Source: Sulfurovaceae bacterium (GTDB lineage Bacteria; Campylobacterota; Campylobacteria; Campylobacterales; Sulfurovaceae). Taken from it: a stretch of DNA of 64,000 nt. Of the stretch, positions 41,585 to 51,726 are shown piece by piece; position 1 is the stretch's first letter; every line of letters begins with the position of its first letter. The notes beneath the pieces were generated by a model. The model saw nothing but the letters and a program-made list of their open reading frames with translations, made no database searches and was not told the origin of the DNA. A program made the translations under genes and the position numbers. Location of the stretch: NCBI GenBank assembly GCA_028715055.1, contig JAQTLE010000002.1, positions 62,001 through 126,000 on the forward strand, written 5' to 3'.

Positions 41585-44500
41585 ATGAATATAATAAAAA
41601 AACTTTTTTCTATGAAAATGGCTGTTGTTATGATGGTGCTTTTTGGTGTCATTATAGGTGGTGCGACATTTATTGAAAACGATTACGGTACACAAACTGT
41701 TCAAGCATTGATATATAAAACAAAATGGTTTGAACTGTTTTTGTTTTATTTTATAGCTATTTTAATCTATCAGATGTCAAATTTCAAATCATATAAAAAT
41801 AAATTGCCGGTATTTTTATTCCACCTATCTTTCGTAATTATTGCACTTGGGGCAGTAATGACCAGATATATTGGATATGAAGGCAAATTGTCTGTCAGAG
41901 AAGGTAGCGCAACAAATCAAATGCTATCCATGGATACTTATTTGCAAATACAAGCTACAAATGGCAAGCAAACAGCATACGAAGAATATCCTTTGAGACT
42001 TTCATCATTATCAAACAATCATTTTGATAAGTCATTGCAAGTAGGCAATAAAAATGTTTCTATTGTTCTCAGAGAATATCTGCCGCAATTCGAATATAAA
42101 TTGGATCAAAATGTCACTGATGGCGTTAAAACGCTTGAGCTTATGGTAAGCAGTGCTAGCGGTGCCGGTGAAAAAGTATATATTCAAAAAGGCGAAACTA
42201 AAACTGTAGGCAGCATGATAGTATCTTATGATGCCAACGAAACCGCTCCAGGTGTATTTGCTGTCAAGGATACCACTGACGGCCTGGTTGCAAACTTTCC
42301 AAGCAATGCATTAACATTAAGCATGAACGACAGAAGCGAAGGGACCGTAAAAGCGGGAGAAAACAAATTTGAACAAAGAATGCTTTATAGATTTGACAGC
42401 AATGCTATAGTGCTTAAAGCTATTTATCCGAAAGCTAAATTTACAAAAGTATCAAGCAGTCTTAAACCAATGGCAAATAAACCTGAATATGTATCAATGG
42501 ATGTAAAAGTTGGAGATAAATCAACAAATATAGAATTTAATCCTATTCAAGGCACAGCCGGCGATATAAAAACAATAGAACTTGATGGAGTGAGCATATC
42601 CATGACCGTAGGAGCAAAAGTGATAGAACTTCCTTTTGAGATATTTTTAAAAGATTTCAAGCTTGATCGTTATCCTGGGTCTATGACTCCATCATCATAT
42701 GCCAGTGATGTCGTACTTACAGATAAGACGAATAATGTAACTATGCCTTATTCTATATATATGAATCACGTATTGGATTACAACAATTTTAGATTATTCC
42801 AGACATCTTATGATCCGGATGAAAAAGGCACTGTTCTTTCAGTAAATCATGACCCTGGAACAAAGATGACTTATTTGGGATACTTGCTTTTGGCTATCGG
42901 TATGATATGGTCTCTTTTTACAAAAAACGGAAGATTTCAAAAGTTACTTAAAGATACAAAATCTTTGCAACAGCTAAGTGTGGCACTTGTCATGATAGGA
43001 GCAGTTATCTATACTCCATTAAAAGCTAATGATATCAATGCTTCTCTTCCAAAATTTGATCAACAGCATATTGAGAAATTTAAACGACTTGTAGTACAAG
43101 ATACTCAGGGTCGAATGAAACCTATGGATACAATGGCAACAGAAGTTGTATCAAAGATTTCGGGTAAAACCTCTATGTTTGGTATGAATGCAAATGAATT
43201 ATTCTTGGGCATGATGTTGAAGCCTCAAGAATTTCAAGCTATTTCTATGATACAAATAAGCCATCCGCAAATTGCAAAAGATTTGGGCTTGAGCGAAGAC
43301 GCTAAATATGCCAAATTCACTGATTTTTTCAATAAAACGGGGCAATACAAACTTTTTGATGCCGTACAAAAGGCCAATCAAAAACCGCCATTGGAAAAAA
43401 ATCAATATGACAAAGAATTGATCAAAGTCGATGAAAGGCTTAATGTTGCTTATATGACATATATGGGAGATTTCTTCCGCGTATATCCAAAACCACAAGA
43501 TCCTAATAATTCATGGTTTTCGCCTGTAAATGCCATGAAGACATTTTCACCAAACGAGGCTGAAATGGTCAGAATGATCACAGCAAATTATTTTGGGCAA
43601 TTAGATAACGCTATTGGCAGCGGAAAATGGGATAAGGCAAATGAGGCATTAGATTTAATAGTAAAATTTCAAAATTTATTTGGAGCAAAAGTTATACCAA
43701 GCGCAACACATATTGATTTTGAGATAGCATATAATAATTATGGATTGTTTTCTAAGCTAGCTCCGTATTATTTGCTTTTGGGGCTATTGCTTATAATTGC
43801 TGCGTTTGTACACATAATAAGACCATTGTCATCTATTGGTTTGATAATGAAAGGTGCCGTTGTACTTTTAGGTCTTGGTTTTGTTGTACATTTGGCAGGA
43901 CTCGGCATCAGATGGTATATATCAGGCCATGCCCCATGGAGCAATGCTTATGAATCAGTAGTCTTCATAGCAGCATCCACTGTGTTGGCAGGGTTGCTAT
44001 TAGGCCGCAAAAGTATATTTGCTCTTGCTGCTACGGCTTTGTTGGCAGGAGCTACTATGGGTGTGGCTCATATGAATTTTATGAATCCAGAGATTACGCC
44101 TCTAGTGCCTGTACTTAAATCTTATTGGTTGATGATCCATGTAGCATTTATAGTTTCCGGGGATGGTTTCTTTGGATTAGGGTTTATACTTTCATTGCTA
44201 ACGCTAATTCTATTTATTTTTAGAAGTGATAGCAGGCCAAATATAGATAAATCTATCAAAGAATTGTCAGCACTATCCGAAATGTCATTATTTGTCGGAT
44301 TAACAGTATTTACGATAGGCAACTTTCTAGGTGGAGTATGGGCAAATGAAAGCTGGGGAAGATATTGGGGTTGGGATCCAAAAGAGACCTGGGCGGCAGT
44401 AACGATATTGATTTATGCAGCAGTTATCCATCTGAGATTTATTCCAAAACTAAAAAGCCTATTTGTATATAATGTAGCTGCTGTATGGGCATACAGTACT

Positions 44501-44659
44501 GTGCTTATGACTTATTTTGGAGTCAATTATTATCTATCAGGATTACATTCATACGCAGCAGGAGATCCAATGCCTATTCCAGAGTGGGTTTATATTGCTA
44601 TAGTTGTAGTGGGATTTTTGACGCTATCGGCAAGCTTTAAAAGAAAGATAAAATCTTAA
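41585..44659 (+). CDS. ccsBA: Fused cytochrome c biogenesis protein CcsBA (ResB-CcsA)
   Basis: 1024 aa; ResB-like N-terminal region; C-terminal WWD-type WANESWGRYWGWDPKETWAAVTILIYAAVIHLR. Confidence 0.94.
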   Translation: MNIIKKLFSMKMAVVMMVLFGVIIGGATFIENDYGTQTVQALIYKTKWFELFLFYFIAILIYQMSNFKSYKNKLPVFLFHLSFVIIALGAVMTRYIGYEGKLSVREGSATNQMLSMDTYLQIQATNGKQTAYEEYPLRLSSLSNNHFDKSLQVGNKNVSIVLREYLPQFEYKLDQNVTDGVKTLELMVSSASGAGEKVYIQKGETKTVGSMIVSYDANETAPGVFAVKDTTDGLVANFPSNALTLSMNDRSEGTVKAGENKFEQRMLYRFDSNAIVLKAIYPKAKFTKVSSSLKPMANKPEYVSMDVKVGDKSTNIEFNPIQGTAGDIKTIELDGVSISMTVGAKVIELPFEIFLKDFKLDRYPGSMTPSSYASDVVLTDKTNNVTMPYSIYMNHVLDYNNFRLFQTSYDPDEKGTVLSVNHDPGTKMTYLGYLLLAIGMIWSLFTKNGRFQKLLKDTKSLQQLSVALVMIGAVIYTPLKANDINASLPKFDQQHIEKFKRLVVQDTQGRMKPMDTMATEVVSKISGKTSMFGMNANELFLGMMLKPQEFQAISMIQISHPQIAKDLGLSEDAKYAKFTDFFNKTGQYKLFDAVQKANQKPPLEKNQYDKELIKVDERLNVAYMTYMGDFFRVYPKPQDPNNSWFSPVNAMKTFSPNEAEMVRMITANYFGQLDNAIGSGKWDKANEALDLIVKFQNLFGAKVIPSATHIDFEIAYNNYGLFSKLAPYYLLLGLLLIIAAFVHIIRPLSSIGLIMKGAVVLLGLGFVVHLAGLGIRWYISGHAPWSNAYESVVFIAASTVLAGLLLGRKSIFALAATALLAGATMGVAHMNFMNPEITPLVPVLKSYWLMIHVAFIVSGDGFFGLGFILSLLTLILFIFRSDSRPNIDKSIKELSALSEMSLFVGLTVFTIGNFLGGVWANESWGRYWGWDPKETWAAVTILIYAAVIHLRFIPKLKSLFVYNVAAVWAYSTVLMTYFGVNYYLSGLHSYAAGDPMPIPEWVYIAIVVVGFLTLSASFKRKIKS

Positions 44660-44747
44660 ATTTTTTTAATGCAATAACTAATGAACGATATTCAACTATG
44701 TAAATTTTATAATAGTTGGGTATTTTGATTGCTAAAAAGGATGAAGT

Positions 44748-45149
44748 ATGTTTAAAGAGTTTAAAAAGTTTCTTATCAAAGGCAATATGTTGGATATGGC
44801 AGTAGGTTTTATTACCGGTGCTGCTTTTTCTACTATGGTTAAATCGCTTGTTGATAATATCATAATGCCGCCGATCGGTATGCTGCTTGGCAAGGTTGAT
44901 TTTGTACAATTATATATTTCGCTTGATGGCAATAGCTATGCTACTTTAGACGCTGCTGCAAAAGCAGGAGCGCCTGTGATCAAATATGGTGCTTTTATAA
45001 ATGATGTTATTTCATTTGTTATTGTGGGGTTTGTAATATTTATAGCGATAAAAGCATACAATAAGATCAAAACAACACCAGAAGAAGAAAATATTCCAGA
45101 AGAAACAATACTTTTGCTTAGAGAGATCAGAGACAGTCTAAAAAAATAA
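44748..45149 (+). CDS. mscL: Large-conductance mechanosensitive channel
   Basis: FKEFKKFLIKGNMLDMAVGFITGAAFSTMVKSLVDNIIMPPIGMLLGKVDF. Confidence 0.97.
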   Translation: MFKEFKKFLIKGNMLDMAVGFITGAAFSTMVKSLVDNIIMPPIGMLLGKVDFVQLYISLDGNSYATLDAAAKAGAPVIKYGAFINDVISFVIVGFVIFIAIKAYNKIKTTPEEENIPEETILLLREIRDSLKK

Positions 45150-45161
45150 TATTTTTGCGCT

Positions 45162-45824
45162 TTATACTCTTCCCTTCTTTGGTATATTTAATATCTTTTT
45201 GACCGCTTCAGAACAAACCGTGAGTCCAAATGCTCCGGTTACGGCAACACATGATCCTTTATCCTTGCACTTTGCTTCCTCAGTAGAAAATACAACCGTA
45301 AAATTGCGATCGAACTTAGCTTTTTTTAATTCTCTTCGCATTTTATTTGCTAATGCTTCACCTTGAGTTTTCCAAATAGATGCTACAGATATTTTACTGG
45401 AATCATATCTCTTAGCAGAACCTACGGCCATTATAAGCTTTGGAAAACATTTTTTTGCTATTTCAAGCTTGACTTTTGTAGTATCACAAGAATCTATAAC
45501 TATATCATAAGGAGTAAAATCAAAATCTTTTACCCATGCAATATCCATTTTTTGATTTATGGTTTTAATGCCGGGATACAACTCTTCTAGTCTTTTGGTT
45601 TTAAATTCTCCGACCGCTTCGGAACCTATTTGTCTATTTTTATTACTTTCTTCATAGATATCATAATCTATTACGGTAATATGCTTTATGCCACTGCGAT
45701 ATAGACAGTCAAGTGCATAACTTCCTACGCCTCCGGCTCCTAATATTAGTACTGAGGCTTTTTGAAGTTTAGCAAATCCGCCTTCTCCAAAAAGCATACG
45801 GCATCTGTCAAATCTCATAGCCAC
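45162..45824 (-). CDS. ThiF/MoeB-family E1-like protein (TcdA-like)
   Basis: RCRMLFGEGGFAKLQKASVLILGAGGVGSYALDCLYRSGI; DYDIYEESNKNRQIGS. Confidence 0.88.
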   Translation of the reverse strand: MAMRFDRCRMLFGEGGFAKLQKASVLILGAGGVGSYALDCLYRSGIKHITVIDYDIYEESNKNRQIGSEAVGEFKTKRLEELYPGIKTINQKMDIAWVKDFDFTPYDIVIDSCDTTKVKLEIAKKCFPKLIMAVGSAKRYDSSKISVASIWKTQGEALANKMRRELKKAKFDRNFTVVFSTEEAKCKDKGSCVAVTGAFGLTVCSEAVKKILNIPKKGRV

Positions 45825-46594
45825 TGCTTTAATGCATCAATATCTATATGGCTTGTCATATCCAGATGAACAGGAGTGATGGATACATATCCTTGATCTA
45901 TAGCGTCAAAATCCGTTATTTCACCTTCTGTTTGTTCCCAATCAAGCCTTGGTAAACCTATCCAATAATGTTCTAAGCCTCTTGGATTTTTGTGAACTTC
46001 TGCATCATTTCCGTATAATCTTTTGCCAGCACGGGTTATCATAAATCCATTGCATACTTCTGAAGATATCGGGGGTATATTAACATTTAGAAATTTTCTA
46101 GGTCCTATGGGAAAACCATCTTCTAAGATACGCTTTGCCAATTTGACAACACTGTCTTTGGCCAATTCGTATCCAAAGTCATCTATATTTTGACATTGAC
46201 CATGACACACCTGAGATATGGCGATTGCCGGAATACCTTGCAATACAGCTTCCATTGCAGCTGCAGCAGTACCGGAATAGGTAATATCCTCTCCCATGTT
46301 TGAACCCTTATTTATGCCTGAGATGATAAGATCCGGTTTGCTATTTTCATTAAATAATTTATTGAGCGCCAAAAATATGCAATCAGTTGGTGTGCCATCA
46401 TCAAGCTTGAAAAAATCCTCCTCAATTTCAACAAACCTAAGAGGTCTAGTGAGCGTAAGAGAGTGTCCGCAAGCAGATTTTTCAACAGTAGGAGCTACTA
46501 CCGTAACTCTACCCAAAGGTCTTAATGCCTCAACTAATTCATGCAATCCTTTGGATTCAAAACCGTCATCATTGGTAACAAGTATGTGTTTCAT
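45815..46594 (-). CDS. surE: 5'/3'-nucleotidase SurE
   Basis: MKHILVTNDDGFESKGLHELVEAL; ISGINKGSNMGEDITYSGTAAAAMEA. Internal Met favoured over the ORF-track start at 46648. Confidence 0.96.
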   Translation of the reverse strand: MKHILVTNDDGFESKGLHELVEALRPLGRVTVVAPTVEKSACGHSLTLTRPLRFVEIEEDFFKLDDGTPTDCIFLALNKLFNENSKPDLIISGINKGSNMGEDITYSGTAAAAMEAVLQGIPAIAISQVCHGQCQNIDDFGYELAKDSVVKLAKRILEDGFPIGPRKFLNVNIPPISSEVCNGFMITRAGKRLYGNDAEVHKNPRGLEHYWIGLPRLDWEQTEGEITDFDAIDQGYVSITPVHLDMTSHIDIDALKQWL

Positions 46595-46670
46595 TATATC
46601 TCTTTGTAAAAATTCAAATGCTATTATAGCCTTTTTGGTATAATACAATAAATTAATCCAAGGAACTATA

Positions 46671-47165
46671 GTGCAAAAAGAACCAATGCTTCATGCTACA
46701 TATACAAAGTTAACTAAAGAACTAGAACATCTCAAAACAGTAGAAAGAAATGAAATAGCTAGAGTTATAGATGAAGCTAGAGCTTTGGGAGATCTAAAAG
46801 AAAATGCAGAGTATCATGCTGCCAAAGAGAAGCAAGGGCTTATGGAGGCTCGCATTATAGAAGTTGGCGATCTGCTCTCTCGTGCTCATATCATAGATCC
46901 ATCAACTCTAAGCCATACCAGAGTCTGTTTTGGATCTACTGTGAAACTTGTGGATCAAGACAATGACAATGTGATTAAATATACCATTGTAGGCACCCAA
47001 GAATCCAATCCGACGCATGGACTAATATCTCTTTTTTCTCCTCTGGCAAAGGCACTCATGGGCAAAGAAGAAGGTGACGAGATAGAAGTGTTGCTGCCTA
47101 ATGGTCAAAAATGCTATGAAATAACGACAGTATGTTATGAAGAGATTTGCATCAAGGAAAAATAA
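46671..47165 (+). CDS. greA: Transcription elongation factor GreA
   Basis: N-terminal coiled coil with ARALGDLKENAEYHAAKEKQGLMEARI; SPLAKALMGKEEGDEIEVLLP. Confidence 0.95.
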   Translation: MQKEPMLHATYTKLTKELEHLKTVERNEIARVIDEARALGDLKENAEYHAAKEKQGLMEARIIEVGDLLSRAHIIDPSTLSHTRVCFGSTVKLVDQDNDNVIKYTIVGTQESNPTHGLISLFSPLAKALMGKEEGDEIEVLLPNGQKCYEITTVCYEEICIKEK

Positions 47166-48169
47166 TGAGAGTAGGAATTGTAGGAGTAAGCGGCTATACT
47201 GGTTTGGAGCTTATCAAGCTTATTTTGAATCACCCATTTTTTTATCTTACATACTTGGCTACCACCACTGGTGATACTATGGTAGAATCCATACACCCTG
47301 CATTGCAAGATGTAATTACAATGGATGTAGAAAAAGCTTCTGTTGAGGGGATAAAAGCCCATTGCGATGTGGTATTTCTAGCTCTGCCGCATAAAGCATC
47401 TATGGGGTTTGCCAAAGATCTTTGGGATAGCTACATCAAAGTGGTTGATCTCTCAGCAGATTATCGCCTGCTGCAAGAAACTTATGAAAAACATTATTGC
47501 GCTCATGAAGATGCTCCAAACGCTCATAAAGGTGTATATGGACTTATAGAACATTATCGCGAAGATATAAAAAATGCCAAACTTGTAGCAAGCCCTGGAT
47601 GTTATCCTACGGCTACTTTGCTTGGCATATTGCCTTTTATACCGCATATAGATACAAATGCGCCATTGTTTGTGGATGCCAAATCAGGAGTGAGCGGAGC
47701 AGGCAAGAATTGTACGGAAACCACCCATTTTGTGAGTATTAATGATAATATATTTGCGTATAATCCACTCAAACATCGTCATGCGCCAGAAATTGCAGAA
47801 AAGATCGAGGATATTCATAACGTCAAAATGAATGTGCATTTTGTTCCCCATCTAGTTCCTATGACTAGAGGTGAGCTAGTAAGCGTATATGCAACACTCA
47901 AAAACGACATAGATCCGCTTGAAGTACTCAAAAAACATTATGCAAATGAACCTTTTATCCGTATTAGAGAAAAGCCGGTAGATACTAAAAGCGTATCAGG
48001 CACACATTTTTGTGATATTTTTGCAGCCAGAGAGGGTAATGCGCTTTTTGTAAGCAGCAGCATAGACAATCTTCTTCGTGGCGCAAGCTCACAAGCATTG
48101 GCTGCTGCAAACATTATGTGCGGGTTAGATGAGAGTGCCGGATTGCCAAGATTGGCTTATGTTCCATAA
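47165..48169 (+). CDS. argC: N-acetyl-gamma-glutamyl-phosphate reductase
   Basis: MRVGIVGVSGYTGLELIKLILNHP; ASPGCYPTATLLG; TAATG overlap with greA. Confidence 0.96.
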   Translation: MRVGIVGVSGYTGLELIKLILNHPFFYLTYLATTTGDTMVESIHPALQDVITMDVEKASVEGIKAHCDVVFLALPHKASMGFAKDLWDSYIKVVDLSADYRLLQETYEKHYCAHEDAPNAHKGVYGLIEHYREDIKNAKLVASPGCYPTATLLGILPFIPHIDTNAPLFVDAKSGVSGAGKNCTETTHFVSINDNIFAYNPLKHRHAPEIAEKIEDIHNVKMNVHFVPHLVPMTRGELVSVYATLKNDIDPLEVLKKHYANEPFIRIREKPVDTKSVSGTHFCDIFAAREGNALFVSSSIDNLLRGASSQALAAANIMCGLDESAGLPRLAYVP

Positions 48170-48863
48170 AATCGATATGGTCGAAATAAAAGAAGGTGCA
48201 TTATTTGTGGCCGATGCGCATTATCCGCATCATGGGCATGAATTTATGCATCTTTTGCACAAGATCGAAATCGGTGAAATAATTACTCCGCAGCTTTTTT
48301 TAATGGGTGATATTTTTGATCTGTTATTTGGGCACAATAAATATATTCAATCATTTTCCTATAAAGCCATATCATTACTCCAAAAATTATCGCATAAAAT
48401 AGAAATACATTACTTTGAGGGCAATCACGACTTTTGTCTTAAAAATGTGTTTCCGGACATGACGGTATATTCTAGAGATGAACAGCCAATAACCATGAAA
48501 CTCGGGAATAAAAAAGCATCACTATCTCATGGCGATAAGTACCAAACAGGATTTGGATATGGCGCATATTGCAAGCTGCTCAGAAACAAATTTACATTAA
48601 ATATCTTAAAACCTTTTCAAAAAAATATCATAAATTACCAAACCGGCAGATTATCCACAAAAACAATTTGCCGCAAGATGCCAGATTTTGGAAAAAAGGC
48701 AGAAGCGATCATGAGTCATTACAAAGATGCGGATCTTATTATTGAAGGCCATTTTCATCAAGCTATGAAATTAGGCAAATATATATCATTGCCATCTCTT
48801 GCATGTCAAAAAGAGATCGCAATAGTAAAAAACGGCGATATCGTTTTTGTGAACCTTCATTAA
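48129..48863 (+). CDS. Metallophosphoesterase, UDP-2,3-diacylglucosamine hydrolase (LpxH)-like
   Basis: LFVADAHYPHHGHEF; LMGDIFDLLFGHN; FEGNHDFCL; GHFHQAM. True start probably downstream of 48129, near the end of argC. Confidence 0.8.
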   Translation: MRVPDCQDWLMFHKIDMVEIKEGALFVADAHYPHHGHEFMHLLHKIEIGEIITPQLFLMGDIFDLLFGHNKYIQSFSYKAISLLQKLSHKIEIHYFEGNHDFCLKNVFPDMTVYSRDEQPITMKLGNKKASLSHGDKYQTGFGYGAYCKLLRNKFTLNILKPFQKNIINYQTGRLSTKTICRKMPDFGKKAEAIMSHYKDADLIIEGHFHQAMKLGKYISLPSLACQKEIAIVKNGDIVFVNLH

Positions 48864-48961
48864 ATAATTAAATATTTTTTATTTTGTATTCGTTATGTTA
48901 TCAATTGATGATATAATAATTTGTTAACTATTTTTCAAATTATCTTATAAGGATAAACAAA

Positions 48962-49936
48962 GTGAAGATCAATACAGTAGAAAAAGCATTGTCATCCATC
49001 AAAAACGATGGTTTATCATTAAAAAAAATTCCAGAATCACTGCTTGTCTATGAAGTCATTATAGAAGCAGTAAAAAAAGATGGTTTGGCATTGGAATATG
49101 TTCCAAAAGATATGAAAAACGATATTATTTGCCTGGCCGCAGTAAAACAGGATGGTTTAGCAATCGAATTTGTGCCAAAAAAGTTTAAAAACGAGATGTT
49201 ATGTCTTGAGGCTGTCAAACAAAATGGTTTGGCAATCGAATTTGTGCCAAAAAAGTTTAAAAACGAGATGTTGTGTCTTGAGGCTGTCAAACAAAATGGT
49301 TTGGCGCTAGAATTTGTACCAAAATCTTTGAGAACCGAAAAGTTGTCCAAAGCGGCAGTTGAGCAAGATGGTTTAGCCGTAGCATATACCAAAATAAAAG
49401 ATGGATCATTGTATCTGTCTGCAGTCAAACAAATCGGGCTAGCTCTTAAATATATACCAAAATCCTTAAGAACAAAAGAGATCTGCATAGAAGCAGTTAA
49501 GCAAAATGGTTTGGCATTAAAGTATGTGCCCAAACTTCTCAAAAGCGCTTCTGTTTGTCTGGATGCAGTAAAGCAAAATGCCATAGCCTTACATTATGTG
49601 CCCAAAGTATTTAAAAGCGACATATTATGCACTGAAGCGGTCAAGAAAAATCATTGGGTTTTTTTGGATCTAGATAATGAATATAGAGTTCCTGTTGTTT
49701 GTTTGGCCGCAGTGACTCAAGACGGTAATTTGCTTGAATATGCACCAAAATCTTCAAAGACTCCCGAAGTTTGTCTAGCAGCAGTTAAAAATAATGGTTT
49801 GGCTCTGGAATTTGTACCCAAATCTCGCAGAAGCGAAGAGATCTGTGTAGCTGCAGCCAAGCAGTATGGAAAAATATTCAAATACATCCCAAAAGAACAT
49901 AGAGAAGCTTGCCGCAAGGCGTTGACATTGGTATAA
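48962..49936 (+). CDS. DUF4116-like repeat protein (about 13 x 24-aa units)
   Basis: Tandem units of the form (D/N)GLALEFVPKxxKxxxLCLEAVKQ across nearly the whole ORF; GTG start with RBS aaggat. Confidence 0.85.
   Translation: MKINTVEKALSSIKNDGLSLKKIPESLLVYEVIIEAVKKDGLALEYVPKDMKNDIICLAAVKQDGLAIEFVPKKFKNEMLCLEAVKQNGLAIEFVPKKFKNEMLCLEAVKQNGLALEFVPKSLRTEKLSKAAVEQDGLAVAYTKIKDGSLYLSAVKQIGLALKYIPKSLRTKEICIEAVKQNGLALKYVPKLLKSASVCLDAVKQNAIALHYVPKVFKSDILCTEAVKKNHWVFLDLDNEYRVPVVCLAAVTQDGNLLEYAPKSSKTPEVCLAAVKNNGLALEFVPKSRRSEEICVAAAKQYGKIFKYIPKEHREACRKALTLV
49161..49304. repeat. 72-bp tandem duplication inside the DUF4116-like gene
   Basis: 49161-49232 and 49233-49304 differ at one base (ttatgt/ttgtgt). 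Confidence 0.95.
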
Positions 49937-49999
49937 TATTTTGTTTTTAGAATATAAATTTTGTATAATCAAGGTGCTTAATAAAAAAATTTACAAAAT

Positions 50000-50920
50000 T
50001 TACCCTATCAATTCACTGCACAGATCAAATCTATTATGCGTCATCAAGTGAACTTTCGGGTGCAATGCCATCACGGCATCATAGACTACTTTTGATAGTC
50101 CAAATCCTACTTCATGTTCTCTCTCGCTTCCATCCATGCTGGCTAGGTTCATTTCATCGATTATAGCCTTTGGCACAGAGATGCCAGGTACATGTTCGTC
50201 TATGAAATTAGCCGTTTTGGCACTCACGACAGGAAATTGTCCGAGTATGAGCTGAGCTTCTTTGGCAGTATGACGGATACTTTCCTTTTTTGCATTTTCA
50301 AAAAGTTCTAGCAATAGCTTGGCATTATCAACATCATATACCGGTTGAGTTATGATAGCCCTAGCACCATAATCAAGCTTCTTTACCATTCGTTTTTGAA
50401 GGGTTTTTGGGTCTTTGGCATGTGCATTGCTTACCGCAAACGGATAGATAGGTTTCGTAGATGGGCGTAGAGGCTTTTTGCTGTAATCAGTACCGCTATT
50501 TAGATGGTGTATGATACTTAGCAGCAGAGTAGAATCTCTCTCCAATACGCCTTTTACTTCCGGCTGGTCAGAATACTTCGCAGGATCTCCCGTCAGAGCC
50601 AATATGCATCTGATATCAAAATCATTAGCTCCAAGTAATGTTGATTGTAGTGAGAGTTTATTTTTGTCTCTCATGCTCATGGTGGCAATTACAGGTTTAT
50701 TGAACTTTTGCTGAAGCTTGATAGCAGCTAGCACGGTGTCCATTTTGAGCTTGGCTAGAGGATTATCCGTAGTAACAAAACCGCTAATTTTATTATGCAG
50801 GTCAAATTCTTCAATTTGACCTATAATATTATCAATTGAACCTCCATGAGGAGGAGTGACTTCTACTGTGATAAAAGGTTTAGGGCTGCATAAGGTAGCA
50901 CAAAAGGTATCAAACAACAT
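50000..50920 (-). CDS. metF: Methylenetetrahydrofolate reductase family protein
   Basis: FITVEVTPPHGGSI; RCILALTGDPAKYSDQPEVKGV; AIITQPVYDVDNAKLLLE. Confidence 0.85.
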   Translation of the reverse strand: MLFDTFCATLCSPKPFITVEVTPPHGGSIDNIIGQIEEFDLHNKISGFVTTDNPLAKLKMDTVLAAIKLQQKFNKPVIATMSMRDKNKLSLQSTLLGANDFDIRCILALTGDPAKYSDQPEVKGVLERDSTLLLSIIHHLNSGTDYSKKPLRPSTKPIYPFAVSNAHAKDPKTLQKRMVKKLDYGARAIITQPVYDVDNAKLLLELFENAKKESIRHTAKEAQLILGQFPVVSAKTANFIDEHVPGISVPKAIIDEMNLASMDGSEREHEVGFGLSKVVYDAVMALHPKVHLMTHNRFDLCSELIG

Positions 50921-51066
50921 ATATTAATTCTTTATTTTGGTTTTTACTATTTAAGATCAGATCATGGATTGCTTTGCCGGTTATATCGACATCACTAAAA
51001 GCTTTTTAAAAAGCAGCATAGAGCTCTATCTTATTAGCAATAATTTGATATAATTTTAGCTTAATT

Positions 51067-51726
51067 ATGCTTGAAAAACTATATAAAAGGTATTATGTGA
51101 AATTGGCTGTTTTTGATTTTGATTCTACACTGATGGATGGGGAGACGATAGATTTCCTCGCACGCGAACTTGGGTTTGAAGCTGAAGTGGCGGCCATCAC
51201 TCATGAAGCTATGGAAGGAAGATTAGATTTTTTTGCTTCATTGGTCAAAAGAGTAGCCCTGCTAAAAGGACTCCCTAAAAGCAAAGTAGATGAGATATGT
51301 ATGTCGTTGCCGCTTGTTAATGGAGCTGTAGAGTGCGTAAATGGGCTCAAAAGCAGAGGATATAAGGTAGTATGCTTTTCTGGGGGATTTCGTAATGCTA
51401 CTGCACATGCAGCAAATATACTTGGGCTAGATGCTGATTTTTCAAATACTTTACATCATGAAGACGGAATCCTTACAGGTAAAGTAGGAGGAGAAATGAT
51501 GTTTGGCTCTTCTAAAGGGGATATGCTGTTAAGACTTCAAGATCTACTTGGTGTAAGCGTAGAAAATACTGTAGCTGTTGGAGACGGTGCAAATGATCTA
51601 AGCATGTTTGCCCATGCCGGTACCCGTATAGCATTTTGTGCTAAACCTATATTAAAGGAAGCCGCTTCTCATTCTATAGATGAGAGGGATCTAACCCATG
51701 TTTTGGATATAGTTGATTCGCTATGA
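51067..51726 (+). CDS. serB: Phosphoserine phosphatase (HAD family)
   Basis: KLAVFDFDSTLMDGETIDFLARELG; FSGGFRN; VGDGANDLSMFAHAG. A GTG at 51097 with RBS aaaagg may be the real start. Confidence 0.93.
   Translation: MLEKLYKRYYVKLAVFDFDSTLMDGETIDFLARELGFEAEVAAITHEAMEGRLDFFASLVKRVALLKGLPKSKVDEICMSLPLVNGAVECVNGLKSRGYKVVCFSGGFRNATAHAANILGLDADFSNTLHHEDGILTGKVGGEMMFGSSKGDMLLRLQDLLGVSVENTVAVGDGANDLSMFAHAGTRIAFCAKPILKEAASHSIDERDLTHVLDIVDSL

Noticed and set aside
41585-44659. Very long CcsBA fusion as an anomaly
   Set aside because: Fused ResB-CcsA proteins are established in Campylobacterota.
45137-45158. AT-only palindrome AAAAATAATATTTTT between mscL and the ThiF-like gene as a terminator
   Set aside because: Stem is only A/U pairs with a 1-nt centre, so no stable hairpin can be claimed.
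49048-49584. 178-aa antisense ORF opposite the DUF4116-like gene
   Set aside because: It mirrors the repeat periodicity of the sense ORF; open only because of codon bias in the repeats. No RBS or promoter evidence.
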